Shown here: one piece after another, positions 1 to 9,003 of the stretch
How the letters are laid out: every line of letters starts with the position of its first letter
Numbering within the stretch: position 1 is the first letter of the stretch
Assembly: GCF_003730275.1 (NCBI RefSeq)
Contig: NZ_QTTA01000010.1
Coordinates: 434,001-498,000 of the forward strand
DNA length: 64,000 nucleotides
Direction: 5' to 3'
Origin: Brevundimonas halotolerans
GTDB taxonomy: Bacteria; Pseudomonadota; Alphaproteobacteria; Caulobacterales; Caulobacteraceae
Made by a program: the position numbers and the translations under genes
Notes under the pieces: model-generated
Database searches by the model: none
What the model saw: the letters and a program-made list of their open reading frames with translations, nothing else
Told to the model about the DNA's origin: nothing

Positions 1-382
1 CATGCACATCGTCTCGAACGTGACCGGCAAGACGGACCCTCGGCTGGACGCCGTCGACACCCTGCTGGCCGCCCTGCCCGCCGGCACCCTGTCAGGCGCG
101 CCCAAGGTGCGGGCCATGGAGATCATCGACGAGTTGGAGACCGAAAAGCGCGGCATCGGCTATGGCGGCGGGGTCGGCTACATCTCCAGCGACGGTCAGG
201 CCGATATCTGTATCGTGCTGAGAACCGCCCTGTTCACACCGGGCCAGATCCATGTGCAGGCCGGTGCCGGGGTCGTCGCCGACAGCGATGCGGCCGCCGA
301 ATATGCGGAGACCCTGGCCAAGGCCCGGGCCCCAATGCGCGCGGCAGAGGATGCGTGGCGTTTCGTCTCAGGAAACGACTGA
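1..382 (+). CDS. trpE: Anthranilate synthase component I (C-terminal part, cut by window start)
   Basis: This is the last ~126 residues of the chorismate-binding (aminase) subunit of anthranilate synthase, the first committed step of tryptophan synthesis. The fragment shows typical C-terminal chorismate-binding-domain motifs: HIVSNV at the window edge, LSGAPKVRAMEIIDELE around residues 30-46, and YGGGVGYIS shortly after. The frame is already open at base 1, so the start lies outside the window; the ATG at base 2 is an internal methionine. The stop at 380-382 is followed by a gap to trpG that carries a small gene on the other strand, so trpE and trpG are probably not translationally coupled. 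Its identity is secure because trpG, trpD and trpC follow. PabB is a less likely alternative. Confidence 0.93.
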   Translation, partial: MHIVSNVTGKTDPRLDAVDTLLAALPAGTLSGAPKVRAMEIIDELETEKRGIGYGGGVGYISSDGQADICIVLRTALFTPGQIHVQAGAGVVADSDAAAEYAETLAKARAPMRAAEDAWRFVSGND

Positions 383-568
383 GGTTGCGGGCGCAGGGTC
401 CTCGAACTGGACGCCTGGGCCCAGCACCACGGCGCCGGCCATCAGCATCGCCGCCGCCGCCAGAAGGCCCATGGCCGCCAGCGCCCCGATCGCCTGTCGC
501 GCCGCCGGTTTCGGGGCGTCCCCGTCCAGCAGACGGCGAGCTTCGGCAAGCTTGGGTGTGATGTCCAT
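368..568 (-). CDS. Small predicted membrane protein, function unknown
   Basis: A 66-residue frame on the strand opposite to the trp genes. It has a basic/amphipathic N-terminus (MDITPKLAEARRLL) and one long hydrophobic Ala/Leu/Met-rich segment at about residues 24-52 that would make a single membrane span, then a short acidic tail. A strong purine-rich ribosome site (GGGAGG, about 7 bases upstream of the ATG at 568) argues that it is a real gene. Its 3' end overlaps the 3' end of trpE by 15 bases (convergent), and it diverges from trpG across about 100 bases. I do not recognise a family, and nothing suggests a role in tryptophan synthesis. Confidence 0.6.
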   Translation of the reverse strand: MDITPKLAEARRLLDGDAPKPAARQAIGALAAMGLLAAAAMLMAGAVVLGPGVQFEDPAPATSVVS

Positions 569-671
569 GGTCGGGCCTCCCTCTCAGGCCCCCAGACCAG
601 TCTGATTGGGTTAACGCGCGGTTTACGCTCCGCCGCTTGGCGCGGGCGCGACAGCCCTCTAGAAGCCGCTC

Positions 672-1262
672 ATGATCCTCGTCATCGACAACTACGACAG
701 CTTCACCTGGAACCTCGTCCACTATCTGGCCGAGCTGGGCGTCGAGACGCGCGTGGTCCGCAACGACGAGCTGACCGTCGATCAGGCCCTGTCCGCAGGC
801 GCCGAGGCGGTGCTGCTGTCGCCCGGCCCGTGCTCGCCGAACGAGGCGGGCATCTGTCTGTCGCTGATCGAACAGGCGCCCGCGACCCTGCCGATCCTCG
901 GCGTCTGTCTGGGCCATCAGGCGATCGGGCAGATTTTCGGCGGCGAGGTGATCCGGGCCAAGGCGCTGATGCACGGCAAGACCTCGCCCATCCATCACGA
1001 AGGCCAGACCCTGTTCGCCGGCCTGCCGTCGCCGTTCACGGCCACGCGCTATCACTCGCTGGCCGTGCGGCGCGAGACCCTGCCCGACGTCCTGACCGTC
1101 ACGGCCTGGACCGAGGACGGCGAGATCATGGGCCTCAGCCACGTGTCGCGGCCCATCCACGGCGTCCAGTTCCACCCCGAGTCGATCGCCACCGAGCACG
1201 GCCACGCCATGCTGGCCAACTTCCTCGACCTCGCGGGTGTCCGCCGCAAACGGGCGGCCTGA
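672..1262 (+). CDS. trpG: Anthranilate synthase component II (glutamine amidotransferase)
   Basis: Class I glutamine amidotransferase that releases ammonia from glutamine and feeds it to TrpE. The 196-residue protein has the expected [10 protein letters not shown] start, the nucleophile Cys79 in GVCLGHQ, and the partner residues His168 and Glu170 in FHPES, so the catalytic triad is complete. Length is normal for TrpG/PabA. The start at 672 puts the family N-terminus in place. The stop is one base before the trpD start, consistent with one transcript trpG-trpD-trpC. Some bacteria use the same subunit for p-aminobenzoate synthesis (PabA); the sequence alone does not exclude dual use. Confidence 0.95.
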   Translation: MILVIDNYDSFTWNLVHYLAELGVETRVVRNDELTVDQALSAGAEAVLLSPGPCSPNEAGICLSLIEQAPATLPILGVCLGHQAIGQIFGGEVIRAKALMHGKTSPIHHEGQTLFAGLPSPFTATRYHSLAVRRETLPDVLTVTAWTEDGEIMGLSHVSRPIHGVQFHPESIATEHGHAMLANFLDLAGVRRKRAA

Positions 1263-1263
1263 G

Positions 1264-2310
1264 ATGTCCGACGGCTTCAAGGGACTGCTGGCCCAGCTGA
1301 TCGAGGGCCGCCCGCTGGCCGGGCCGGACGCGCGCGCCTTCTTCGCTGCCTGCCTTCGCGGTGAGCCCACCCCCGCCCAGGTCGCCGCCGCCGTCACCGC
1401 GCTGCGCATGCGCGGCGAAACGGTCGAGGAGATCGCCGCCTTCGCCACCGCCATGCGCGAAGCCGCCACCCCCTTCCCTGTGCCCTATCCCGTGATCGAC
1501 ACCTGCGGCACGGGCGGGGACGGTCGCCACACCTGGAACGTCTCGACGGCTGCGGCCCTCGTGCTGGCGGGTGCGGGGCTGAAGGTCGCCAAGCACGGCA
1601 ACCGGGCGCTGAGCTCAAAGTCCGGCTCATCCGATGTGCTGGCCGCGCTGGGTGTCGATCTGATGGCCCCGGCCGAGATCCAGCTGCGCGCTCTGGATCA
1701 GGCCGGGATCTGCTTCCTGTTCGCGCCCGCCTATCACGGCGCCATGCGCCACGTCGGCCCGATCCGCTCAGAAATCGGGTTCAGGACTGTCTTCAACCTG
1801 CTGGGGCCGCTGTCGAATCCGGCGAGGGCAAGGCGTCAGGTGATGGGCGTCTATGACCCGGCCCTGCTGGAGCCGCTGGCCGAGGTGCTGGGGCGTCTGG
1901 GGGCCGAGCGCGCCTGGACCGTCCACGGCGAGGGGCTGGACGAACTGACCACCACCGGCCCGACCGAGGTGGCCGAATGGCACAACGGCTCCGTCCGCCG
2001 CTTCACCGTTACGCCGGAAGACGCGGGTCTTCCCCGCACCGATCCCGAGGCGCTGGTGGGCGGCGATGCCGAGGCCAATGCCAAGGCCCTGTCCGACCTG
2101 CTGGACGGCGCACCCGGCGCCTATCGCGACATTGTGCTGCTGAATGCGGCGGCGGCCCTGGTGGTCGCGGACCGGGCCGAGTCTCTGACCGAGGGCGTGG
2201 CGCTGGCCGCCCGGGCCATCGATGACGGCGCGGCCCGTACGGCCCTGACCCGCCTGTCCGCGATCAGCCACATGCGGCCCGAGTCCCTTGAAGCCGAGCC
2301 CCGGGCATGA
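1264..2310 (+). CDS. trpD: Anthranilate phosphoribosyltransferase
   Basis: Transfers phosphoribose from PRPP to anthranilate, the second step of tryptophan synthesis. From the ATG at 1264 the protein has 348 residues. The PRPP/Mg binding motif GTGGD is at about 82-86 and KHGNR at 110-114, followed by the conserved SSKSGSSD stretch. An ATG 27 bases upstream is in frame but overlaps the end of trpG; the 1264 start, one base after the trpG stop, fits the family N-terminus better. The 3' end overlaps trpC by four bases (ATGA), indicating translational coupling. Confidence 0.95.
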   Translation: MSDGFKGLLAQLIEGRPLAGPDARAFFAACLRGEPTPAQVAAAVTALRMRGETVEEIAAFATAMREAATPFPVPYPVIDTCGTGGDGRHTWNVSTAAALVLAGAGLKVAKHGNRALSSKSGSSDVLAALGVDLMAPAEIQLRALDQAGICFLFAPAYHGAMRHVGPIRSEIGFRTVFNLLGPLSNPARARRQVMGVYDPALLEPLAEVLGRLGAERAWTVHGEGLDELTTTGPTEVAEWHNGSVRRFTVTPEDAGLPRTDPEALVGGDAEANAKALSDLLDGAPGAYRDIVLLNAAAALVVADRAESLTEGVALAARAIDDGAARTALTRLSAISHMRPESLEAEPRA

Positions 2311-3107
2311 GCGACGTGCTGGACCGCATCGCCGCCTACAAGCGCGAGGACGTCGCGGCGCGCAAGGCGACCCTGTCGCAGGCCGATGTGGAGGCCCGCG
2401 CGGCTGAGGCCCCTCTGGTGCGCGGCTTCAAGGCGGCGCTGCTGGCCCGCCAGGCCACCGGCCGCCCCGGCCTGATCGCCGAGATCAAGAAGGCCAGCCC
2501 GTCAAAGGGCCTGATCCGCGCAAACTTCGACCCGCCCGCACTGGCGCGCGCCTATGAACGCGGCGGCGCGGACTGTCTGTCGGTGCTGACCGACGGGCCG
2601 AGCTTTCAGGGCGACGACACCTTTCTGGTCGCGGCCCGCAATGCCGTTCGCCTGCCGTGCCTCAGGAAGGACTTCCTCGTCGATCCCTGGCAGGTGGCCG
2701 AGAGCCGGGCCCTGGGCGCCGACTGCATCCTGATCATCATGGACATGGTCGACGACGCCCTCGCCGCCGACCTGCTGGCCGAGGCCCGTCGCCTTGGCAT
2801 GGACGCCCTGGTCGAGACCCATGACGAAGCCGAAATGGCCCGCGCCGTTGCCCTGGGCGCGGACTTCATCGGCGTGAACAACCGGTCGCTCAGGACCTTC
2901 GAGGTCGACATCGCCACCTTCGCCCGCCTCGCCCCGCTGGCCCCCGAGGGTGCCACCCTGGTCGCCGAAAGCGGCCTTTTCACCCCCGGGGACGTGGCCA
3001 CCGTCGTGGCCTCGGGCGCCGACGCCCTGCTGGTCGGGGAGAGCCTGATGCGACAGGATGATGTGGAAGCGGCGACGCGGGCGTTGATGAGCCAGGCGTC
3101 CCGCTAA
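2307..3107 (+). CDS. trpC: Indole-3-glycerol phosphate synthase
   Basis: TIM-barrel enzyme that closes the indole ring from carboxyphenylaminodeoxyribulose phosphate. The 266-residue protein is monofunctional, with no TrpF domain fused. Catalytic residues visible by family comparison are Glu59 and Lys61 in [12 protein letters not shown], Lys121 in LRKDFLVD, and the later GVNNRSL and AESG phosphate-binding motifs. It overlaps trpD by four bases and ends about 100 bases before lexA. That gap contains the lexA operators, so lexA is separately controlled. trpF, trpB and trpA are not in this window. Confidence 0.95.
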   Translation: MSDVLDRIAAYKREDVAARKATLSQADVEARAAEAPLVRGFKAALLARQATGRPGLIAEIKKASPSKGLIRANFDPPALARAYERGGADCLSVLTDGPSFQGDDTFLVAARNAVRLPCLRKDFLVDPWQVAESRALGADCILIIMDMVDDALAADLLAEARRLGMDALVETHDEAEMARAVALGADFIGVNNRSLRTFEVDIATFARLAPLAPEGATLVAESGLFTPGDVATVVASGADALLVGESLMRQDDVEAATRALMSQASR

Positions 3108-3121
3108 CCCCTCCTTAACCA

Positions 3122-3136
3122 GAACACCTCACGAAC
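3122..3136 (-). promoter_or_regulatory. LexA operator (SOS box), distal copy upstream of lexA
   Basis: The sequence GAAC-N7-GAAC is an exact match, read on the minus strand, to the alphaproteobacterial LexA box GTTC-N7-GTTC. It lies 70 bases upstream of the lexA start codon and only 15 bases after the trpC stop. A second box in the other orientation lies 11 bases further on. Both together fit autoregulation of lexA. Confidence 0.8.
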
Positions 3137-3147
3137 ACTGGATGGAC

Positions 3148-3162
3148 GTTCGCGGTGTGTTC
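3148..3162 (+). promoter_or_regulatory. LexA operator (SOS box), proximal copy upstream of lexA
   Basis: Perfect GTTC-N7-GTTC direct repeat, the consensus described for alphaproteobacterial LexA, centred about 50 bases before the lexA ATG. That is the expected promoter position, so LexA bound here would block its own transcription. Confidence 0.88.
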
Positions 3163-3205
3163 CGCTATTGTCCACAGGCGGAACAGATTCGGGTTAGAGG
3201 TCTCC

Positions 3206-3904
3206 ATGCTCACGCGCAAACAGCACGAACTGCTCATGTTCATTCATGAGCGCATCCGCGAGACCGGGGTTTCGCCCTCCTTTGACGAGATGAAGGCGGC
3301 GCTGGATCTGGCGTCCAAATCGGGCATTCACCGGCTGATCACGGCGCTGGAGGAACGCGGCTTCATCCGCCGTCTGGCGCACCGCGCCCGGGCGCTGGAA
3401 GTGCTGAAGCTGCCGGATCAGGCGGCGGTCACCCCGGCGCGCACGCGCGGGCCCTTCGTGCCAGACGTCATCGAGGGCGGCGGTCGTGCTGCGGCCAATG
3501 CCAATCACGACAGCGGCGGCACCCGGGAACTGCCCCTGCTGGGCAAGATCGCGGCGGGCACGCCCATTTCCGCCATCCAGCACGAGCGCGACCGTATGTC
3601 GGTGCCCGAGGCCCTGCTGGGCGCGGGCGAACACTATCTGCTCGAGATCGAGGGCGATTCCATGATCGAGGCGGGCATTCTGGACGGCGACTTTGCCATC
3701 ATCCGTCAGGTCACCACCGCCAACAGCGGCGAGATCGTCGTGGCCCTGGTCGAGGAAGAGGAGGCCACCCTGAAGCGCCTGCGCAAGCGCGGCGCCTCCA
3801 TCGCGCTGGAGCCGGCCAACCGCGCCTATGAGACGCGCATCTTTGGCCCCGATCAGGTCAAGGTGCAGGGCCGTCTGGTCGGGCTGATCCGCCGCTATTC
3901 CTGA
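3206..3904 (+). CDS. lexA: LexA SOS repressor
   Basis: Self-cleaving transcriptional repressor of the DNA damage response. The 232-residue protein starts [10 protein letters not shown] with the winged-helix DNA-binding domain in the first ~65 residues (recognition helix around 28-48). The S24 peptidase half follows. The scissile Ala117-Gly118 lies in KIAAGTP, the nucleophile Ser152 in EGDSMIEAG, and the general base Lys190 in ATLKR, so autocleavage should work. An in-frame ATG at 3155 is rejected because it would place the proximal SOS box inside the coding region and add an unusual N-terminus. Two LexA boxes precede it. It ends convergently with comEC, overlapping by 10 bases. Confidence 0.96.
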   Translation: MLTRKQHELLMFIHERIRETGVSPSFDEMKAALDLASKSGIHRLITALEERGFIRRLAHRARALEVLKLPDQAAVTPARTRGPFVPDVIEGGGRAAANANHDSGGTRELPLLGKIAAGTPISAIQHERDRMSVPEALLGAGEHYLLEIEGDSMIEAGILDGDFAIIRQVTTANSGEIVVALVEEEEATLKRLRKRGASIALEPANRAYETRIFGPDQVKVQGRLVGLIRRYS

Positions 3905-6063
3905 TAATCGGGGTCGCCCAGCCGGTTCCACGGACGCGCGCCGCGCTCGGTCGTTGACCACAGGGCGCGCCAGCCGCTCTCGGTGCGCCACAGCTCGACG
4001 CTGCCGCCCGTGGCATAGTCGCGGCCATCCAGCACCAGCCGGTCGGCGCAGGCTTCGGGCAGGCTTGTCAGCTCAACCCGGACACTGACCACCTCGGCCG
4101 ATTGGCACAGGGCCGCCAGCTGTTCGTCGTCCGGCGCCGCACGGCCCCACCAGAGCGCCAGCGGGCCCGGCGTGTCGGGCGCACAATGGACCCGGCCGCA
4201 GGTCCAGCCCTCGGCCGGGCGCTCGACCAGCGTCAGTCCGCGCCGCCCCGACCAGACATCGCGCGAAAAAGCCCCGACCTTGCGGATCGCCAGCGCCTCA
4301 TCCCCGTTGACGATGGCGCCATTGGTGCCCGCATCGGCGATCCACAAGTCCGGCGTCGGATGCCGGGGCCAGACCAGCACCGCGCAGGCCAGGGGCAGGC
4401 CCAGCCACCGCAGCCGCCCTCGCCACAGGCACAGCACCAGAATACCGAGGAAGGCGACCGGCAGGGCGATGACCGGCGCGCTGGCGGTATGGATCACCGC
4501 CCCCGGCAGGGTCGAGATCCACGCCCCGACAGCCATGATCGCCTCGATCCCCCAGCCCGCCACCGTCAGGAAGGGCCCACCGAGGCCCAGGGGCTGCAGC
4601 ACCACGCCCAGCGCCAGCATCGGCATCATGATGAAGTCGGCGATCGGCGAGCTGATCATATTGGCCAGCAGGCCATAGACCGCCGTCCGGTTGAAATGCT
4701 GCATGGCGAAGGGGCCGGTGGCCATGCCGGCGACGAAGCTGGCCAGAATCGCCAGCCCGACCCATGTGCCGGCCCGCTGCACGATCAGGATCGGCAGGGG
4801 CACCTTGATCTCGCGCGGGCGGCGCGGCCACGACTCGGCCAACGCCACAAGGGCCGCCGTCGCCGCAAACGACATCTGAAAGCCCGGCGTGACGATCGCC
4901 TCGGGCTGCAGCAACAGGACGGCAAAGGCCGCCACCGCCAGCGCATTCATGCTGATGGCGGGCCGGTCGAGGATGATGGCGAGGAAGGCGACCGAGGCCG
5001 TGATCGCCGCCCGCTCGGCCGGCGGCGGCGCGCCGGATATGACCAGATAGGCGACGACGGCAATCCATCCCGCCCAGGCGGCAACCTTCTTGCCCGGCAC
5101 CCGCAGCACCAGCCACGGCCAGGCGGCGATACCAAAGCGCACGGCGAAGAAGACAAAGCCGCCGACGATGGCCATGTGCAGGCCCGAGATCGACAGGATG
5201 TGGATCAGGCCCGAGTCCCGCATGGTGTCGTAGGTCTCCTGCGCGATCCAGCTTTCGTGGCCGGTTGTCATGGCCGCAGCGACCCCGCCGACCCGGGGGC
5301 CCATCCGTTCGACCAGCCGCTCGGCCAGTCCAAAGCGGAACTGGTTGACGGCCATGGCGGTGCGCAGCTGGCGCGGCGGCGGGGGCAGGTCGACCCAGCG
5401 GGTCTGACCCAGCTCGAATCCCACGCCGCCCATGCTCTGGAACCAGGCCGTCCGGCCAAAATCATAGGCCCCGGGCGCTGCCGGTCCCGGCGGCGGGTTC
5501 AGAATGGCAAAGACGCTGACGGCATCACCGGGGCGCGGGGCCTCGCCTCGAACGGTGACGCGCAGCCGCATGGGGGTCTCGTCCGCGCCCAGTCCCTGAA
5601 CCCGGACAGGCGCCATGATGATGCGGGCGCCCCGTGCCCCGGGGCTGTCGACGTCCAGCACCCAGCCTTCAACGACCACCGGGTCCGACGTCGCGGGCGC
5701 AATCGGAGCCGCGACATTGTCCGAGCGCATCTTGGTCACCGACAGACCCGCGCAGAAACAGGTCAGCAGCATCAGCGGCACGGTGACCGCACGCCCGAAG
5801 CCCCGACGTCGCGCCCCGGCCCACAGCCCTGCACTGACCACCGCCGCCAGCAGCAGGGGCCACAGCGGCGGCTCGGCCTTCAGACCGAAATAGAGACCGC
5901 ACCCGCCCCCGAACGCCACCGGGGCCCACAGGCGCCAGCGGTCGGTCTGGGCCAGAAGAGCTTCGCGCGCGCCTTCGACCGCCCGCCCGGCAAATCGCCT
6001 TGCCAGGCTGGGCAGCGGCCCCTCAGGCGGTATAAGGGCGGCCTCCTCCTGAACCTTGGCCAA
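3895..6063 (-). CDS. comEC: ComEC/Rec2-family DNA uptake channel protein
   Basis: Polytopic inner-membrane protein of the ComEC/Rec2 family, the channel that carries single-stranded DNA into the cytoplasm during natural transformation. The 722-residue protein has two early hydrophobic spans (about 50-110), a soluble OB-fold-like segment (DUF4131 region, about 110-250), and the multi-span Competence domain with the signature [12 protein letters not shown] near residue 290. The C-terminal metallo-beta-lactamase domain found in Bacillus ComEC is absent; only a short ~150-residue tail follows the last membrane span. The only plausible start is TTG at 6063, 11 bases from the divergent start of gltX. 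Whether the organism is competent cannot be told from this gene alone. Confidence 0.88.
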   Translation of the reverse strand: MAKVQEEAALIPPEGPLPSLARRFAGRAVEGAREALLAQTDRWRLWAPVAFGGGCGLYFGLKAEPPLWPLLLAAVVSAGLWAGARRRGFGRAVTVPLMLLTCFCAGLSVTKMRSDNVAAPIAPATSDPVVVEGWVLDVDSPGARGARIIMAPVRVQGLGADETPMRLRVTVRGEAPRPGDAVSVFAILNPPPGPAAPGAYDFGRTAWFQSMGGVGFELGQTRWVDLPPPPRQLRTAMAVNQFRFGLAERLVERMGPRVGGVAAAMTTGHESWIAQETYDTMRDSGLIHILSISGLHMAIVGGFVFFAVRFGIAAWPWLVLRVPGKKVAAWAGWIAVVAYLVISGAPPPAERAAITASVAFLAIILDRPAISMNALAVAAFAVLLLQPEAIVTPGFQMSFAATAALVALAESWPRRPREIKVPLPILIVQRAGTWVGLAILASFVAGMATGPFAMQHFNRTAVYGLLANMISSPIADFIMMPMLALGVVLQPLGLGGPFLTVAGWGIEAIMAVGAWISTLPGAVIHTASAPVIALPVAFLGILVLCLWRGRLRWLGLPLACAVLVWPRHPTPDLWIADAGTNGAIVNGDEALAIRKVGAFSRDVWSGRRGLTLVERPAEGWTCGRVHCAPDTPGPLALWWGRAAPDDEQLAALCQSAEVVSVRVELTSLPEACADRLVLDGRDYATGGSVELWRTESGWRALWSTTERGARPWNRLGDPDYQE

Positions 6064-6074
6064 TCCCGTTCCCC

Positions 6075-7469
6075 TTGACCGATTCCCACGCCCCCACTGA
6101 CGTCGTCACGCGTTTTGCTCCCTCTCCCACGGGATACCTGCACATTGGGGGGGCAAGAACGGCGCTTTTCAACTGGCTTTTTACCCGGCGGCATGGCGGG
6201 CGCTTCCTGATCCGGGTCGAGGACACCGACCGCGAGCGGTCGACCGAGGCCGCTGTGAAGGCGATTTTCGACGGGCTGGACTGGCTGGGCCTGACCGCCG
6301 ACGCCCCGCCTGTCTTCCAGCACGCGCGCGCCGACCGCCACCGCGAGGTTGTCGATACTCTGGTAGAGAAAGGCCATGCCTACCGCGACTGGACCTCTAC
6401 CGAAGAGACCGGCCGTCTGCGCGATGAAGCGCGGGCCGAAAAGCGCACCTTTGTCTCGCCCTGGCGCGATCGCGACCCGGCCGAGGGCGACCTGAACCAG
6501 CCGCATGTGGTCCGGTTCCGGCGTCCGTTGGACACGCGCGTGACCCTCGACGACGCCGTTCAGGGGCCCGTCAACTGGCGCGCCGAGGATCTGGATGATC
6601 TGGTGCTGCTGCGGTCGGACGGAAATCCGACCTATAATCTGGCAGTTGTGGCCGATGACCACGACATGGGGGTCACCCACATCATTCGCGGCGACGACCA
6701 TCTGAACAATGGCGCGCGTCAGGCCCTGATCTATGACGCCCTGGGCTGGACCCGCCCGGTCTTTGCTCACATCCCCCTGATCCACGGCCCCGACGGCGCC
6801 AAGCTGTCCAAGCGCCACGGCGCCCAGGCGGTGCACGAATATGCCGATATGGGCTACCTGCCCGAGGCCATGCGCAACTATCTGGCCCGCCTCGGCTGGG
6901 CCCACGGTGACGACGAACTGTTCAACGACGCCCAGGCGATTGAATGGTTTGACCTTTCCGGCATAAACAAGGCCCCGGCCAGGCTGGACTTTGCCAAGCT
7001 GGCCCACGTCAATGCCCACTGGATCCGGCAGGCGGATGTCGCCCGTCTGGTCGATCTGGTGGCGCAGTCCCAGGCCGAGAAGGCCGCCCTCGCCCGCGTC
7101 ATTCCGCATATCCAGGACCGGGCCACGACCCTGATCGAATTGCGCGAACAGGCCGGCTTTGCCCTCGCCAGCCGCCCGATCACCCTTTCGGAAAAGGCGG
7201 CCGGTCAGCTGACGCCTGAAGCGACCGAACGTCTCGCGCGCCTGATCCCCGTGCTGCGGGATCAGACCGACTGGACGGTCGATGCCCTTGATTCAACGCT
7301 GAAAAGCTTTGCCGAGAGCGAAGGCGTCGGATTTGGCAAGATCGGGCCAGCGGTCCGTGCGGCCTTGACGGGGGGGGCTGCCTCTCCCGATATCGCTAGC
7401 ACGCTGGCCTCATTATCGCGGGAAGATGCCCTCGGTCGCTTGGATGATGCGCTGCAACATACTAAGTGA
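6075..7469 (+). CDS. gltX: Glutamyl-tRNA synthetase
   Basis: Charges tRNA-Glu (and possibly tRNA-Gln in organisms using the amidotransferase route). The 464-residue class I synthetase has the HIGH-type motif HIGG at residues 23-26 and the KMSKS-type motif KLSKR at 243-247, with the anticodon-binding alpha-helical domain after about 310. The frame opens with TTG at 6075, and no ATG exists before the conserved RFAPSPTG motif, so TTG is the likely start; no good ribosome site is visible. The gene diverges from comEC with only 11 bases between start codons, so one or both promoters must lie inside the neighbour. Alphaproteobacteria often have two gltX paralogues; only one is seen here. Confidence 0.94.
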   Translation: MTDSHAPTDVVTRFAPSPTGYLHIGGARTALFNWLFTRRHGGRFLIRVEDTDRERSTEAAVKAIFDGLDWLGLTADAPPVFQHARADRHREVVDTLVEKGHAYRDWTSTEETGRLRDEARAEKRTFVSPWRDRDPAEGDLNQPHVVRFRRPLDTRVTLDDAVQGPVNWRAEDLDDLVLLRSDGNPTYNLAVVADDHDMGVTHIIRGDDHLNNGARQALIYDALGWTRPVFAHIPLIHGPDGAKLSKRHGAQAVHEYADMGYLPEAMRNYLARLGWAHGDDELFNDAQAIEWFDLSGINKAPARLDFAKLAHVNAHWIRQADVARLVDLVAQSQAEKAALARVIPHIQDRATTLIELREQAGFALASRPITLSEKAAGQLTPEATERLARLIPVLRDQTDWTVDALDSTLKSFAESEGVGFGKIGPAVRAALTGGAASPDIASTLASLSREDALGRLDDALQHTK

Positions 7470-7556
7470 ACGGCCATAACTCATTTGCGGATCGCGGCTC
7501 CTAAGCGGTTCGCCCCGGTCGGGGGGCACCCGGTCGGCATGCACACAGGGACGCAG

Positions 7557-8858
7557 ATGACCAACACGACCTCCCCGACCGGCACCGCCACCCTTACCTA
7601 TGGCGACAAGAGCGTCGACCTGCCGGTTCTGTCCGGTTCGACCGGCCCCGACGTCATCGACATCCGCAAACTGTACGGCGCGACCGACGCCTTTACCTAC
7701 GACCCGGGCTTTACGTCGACGGCGTCCTGCGAAAGCGCCCTGACCTTCATCGACGGCGACAAGGGCGTGCTGCTGCACCGCGGCTATCCGATCGACCAGC
7801 TGGCCTCCCAGTCGAACTTTGTGGAGGTCTGCCACCTGCTGCTGCGCGGGGAACTGCCGACGGCCGAGCAATATGCGGCCTTCGAGAACAGCGTGACCAT
7901 GCACACCATGCTGCACTCGCAGTTCGACCGCTTCTTCGAAGGCTTCCGCCGCGACGCTCACCCCATGGCCATCATGGTCGGCACGGTCGGCGCTCTGTCC
8001 GCCTTCTATCACGACAGCCTGGACATCCATGATCCGGTCCAGCGCAACATCTCGGCCATCCGCCTGATCGCCAAGATGCCGACCATCGCCGCGCGCGCCT
8101 ATAAATACCACGTCGGCCAGCCCTTCGTGTCGCCGCGCAACGACCTGAGCTATTCCGAGAACTTCCTGCGGATGTGCTTCGCCGTTCCGGCCGAGGACTA
8201 TGAGGTCAATCCGGTGCTGGCCAAGGCCATGGACCGCATCTTCATCCTGCATGCCGACCACGAGCAGAACGCCTCGACCTCAACGGTCCGTCTGGCCGGC
8301 TCGTCGGGCGCTAATCCGTTCGCCTGTATCGCCGCGGGTATCGCCTGCCTGTGGGGGCCGTCGCACGGCGGCGCCAACGAAGAGGCGCTGAACATGCTGA
8401 AAGAGATCGGCACGCCGGACAAGATTCCGGAGTTCATCCAGGGCGTGAAAGACAAGAAGTACAAACTGATGGGCTTTGGCCACCGCGTGTACAAAAACTA
8501 CGACCCGCGCGCCAAGGTCATGCAGGAAAGCGCCCACGAAGTGCTGAAGGCTGTCGGCGACCCCAACGACCCCCTGCTGCAAGTGGCCATGGAGCTGGAG
8601 AAGGTCGCGCTGAACGACGAGTATTTCATCGAGCGCAAGCTGTTCCCCAACGTCGACTTCTATTCGGGCATCACGCTGTCGGCCATGGGCTTCCCGACCA
8701 CCATGTTCACCGTGCTGTTCTCGCTGGCCCGCACGGTCGGCTGGATCGCCCAGTGGCAGGAGATGATGGAAGATCCCTCGCAGAAGATCGGCCGGCCGCG
8801 CCAGCTGTACACCGGCCCCACGACCCGCGATTACACCCCGATCGAAAAGCGGGGCTGA
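7557..8858 (+). CDS. gltA: Citrate synthase
   Basis: Condenses acetyl-CoA and oxaloacetate, the entry reaction of the TCA cycle. From the ATG at 7557 (AGGG ribosome site 9 bases upstream) the protein has 433 residues, matching the type II (hexameric) enzymes of Gram-negative bacteria. Visible are [11 protein letters not shown] with a catalytic His, the SHGGANE motif and [15 protein letters not shown] with the substrate-binding His and catalytic Asp. An in-frame upstream start at 7485 would add 24 residues without family similarity and is rejected. The gene is followed by an intrinsic terminator and stands alone. Confidence 0.96.
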   Translation: MTNTTSPTGTATLTYGDKSVDLPVLSGSTGPDVIDIRKLYGATDAFTYDPGFTSTASCESALTFIDGDKGVLLHRGYPIDQLASQSNFVEVCHLLLRGELPTAEQYAAFENSVTMHTMLHSQFDRFFEGFRRDAHPMAIMVGTVGALSAFYHDSLDIHDPVQRNISAIRLIAKMPTIAARAYKYHVGQPFVSPRNDLSYSENFLRMCFAVPAEDYEVNPVLAKAMDRIFILHADHEQNASTSTVRLAGSSGANPFACIAAGIACLWGPSHGGANEEALNMLKEIGTPDKIPEFIQGVKDKKYKLMGFGHRVYKNYDPRAKVMQESAHEVLKAVGDPNDPLLQVAMELEKVALNDEYFIERKLFPNVDFYSGITLSAMGFPTTMFTVLFSLARTVGWIAQWQEMMEDPSQKIGRPRQLYTGPTTRDYTPIEKRG

Positions 8859-8895
8859 TCGGCGCGGGACCGCTTTTCATCGATGTGCTTCAAGA

Positions 8896-8921
8896 GGGCG
8901 CGGCGCAGGTCGCGCCCTTTT
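8896..8921 (+). terminator. Intrinsic terminator after gltA
   Basis: Seven-base GC-rich stem GGGCGCG/CGCGCCC with an 8-base loop, followed directly by TTTT and a further T-rich stretch; the flanking AAGA and TTTT can extend the stem. It sits 37 bases after the gltA stop on the plus strand and about 80 bases before the next gene, so it should end the gltA transcript. Confidence 0.85.
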
Positions 8922-9003
8922 CGTTTGTGGCCCCCATCCCGGGCTTTGGCCCCGGAAAGGCCCGTGCTAGCCATACGTAACCACTATTCTGGGAGTAACG
9001 TCG

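Noticed and set aside
234..1469. 411-codon open frame on the minus strand across trpG and trpD
   Set aside because: Shadow of two conserved trp genes; no motif in the translation.
4102..6078. 658-codon open frame on the plus strand across comEC
   Set aside because: Antisense shadow of comEC; composition dominated by Arg, Gln, Gly and Pro with no domain-like pattern.
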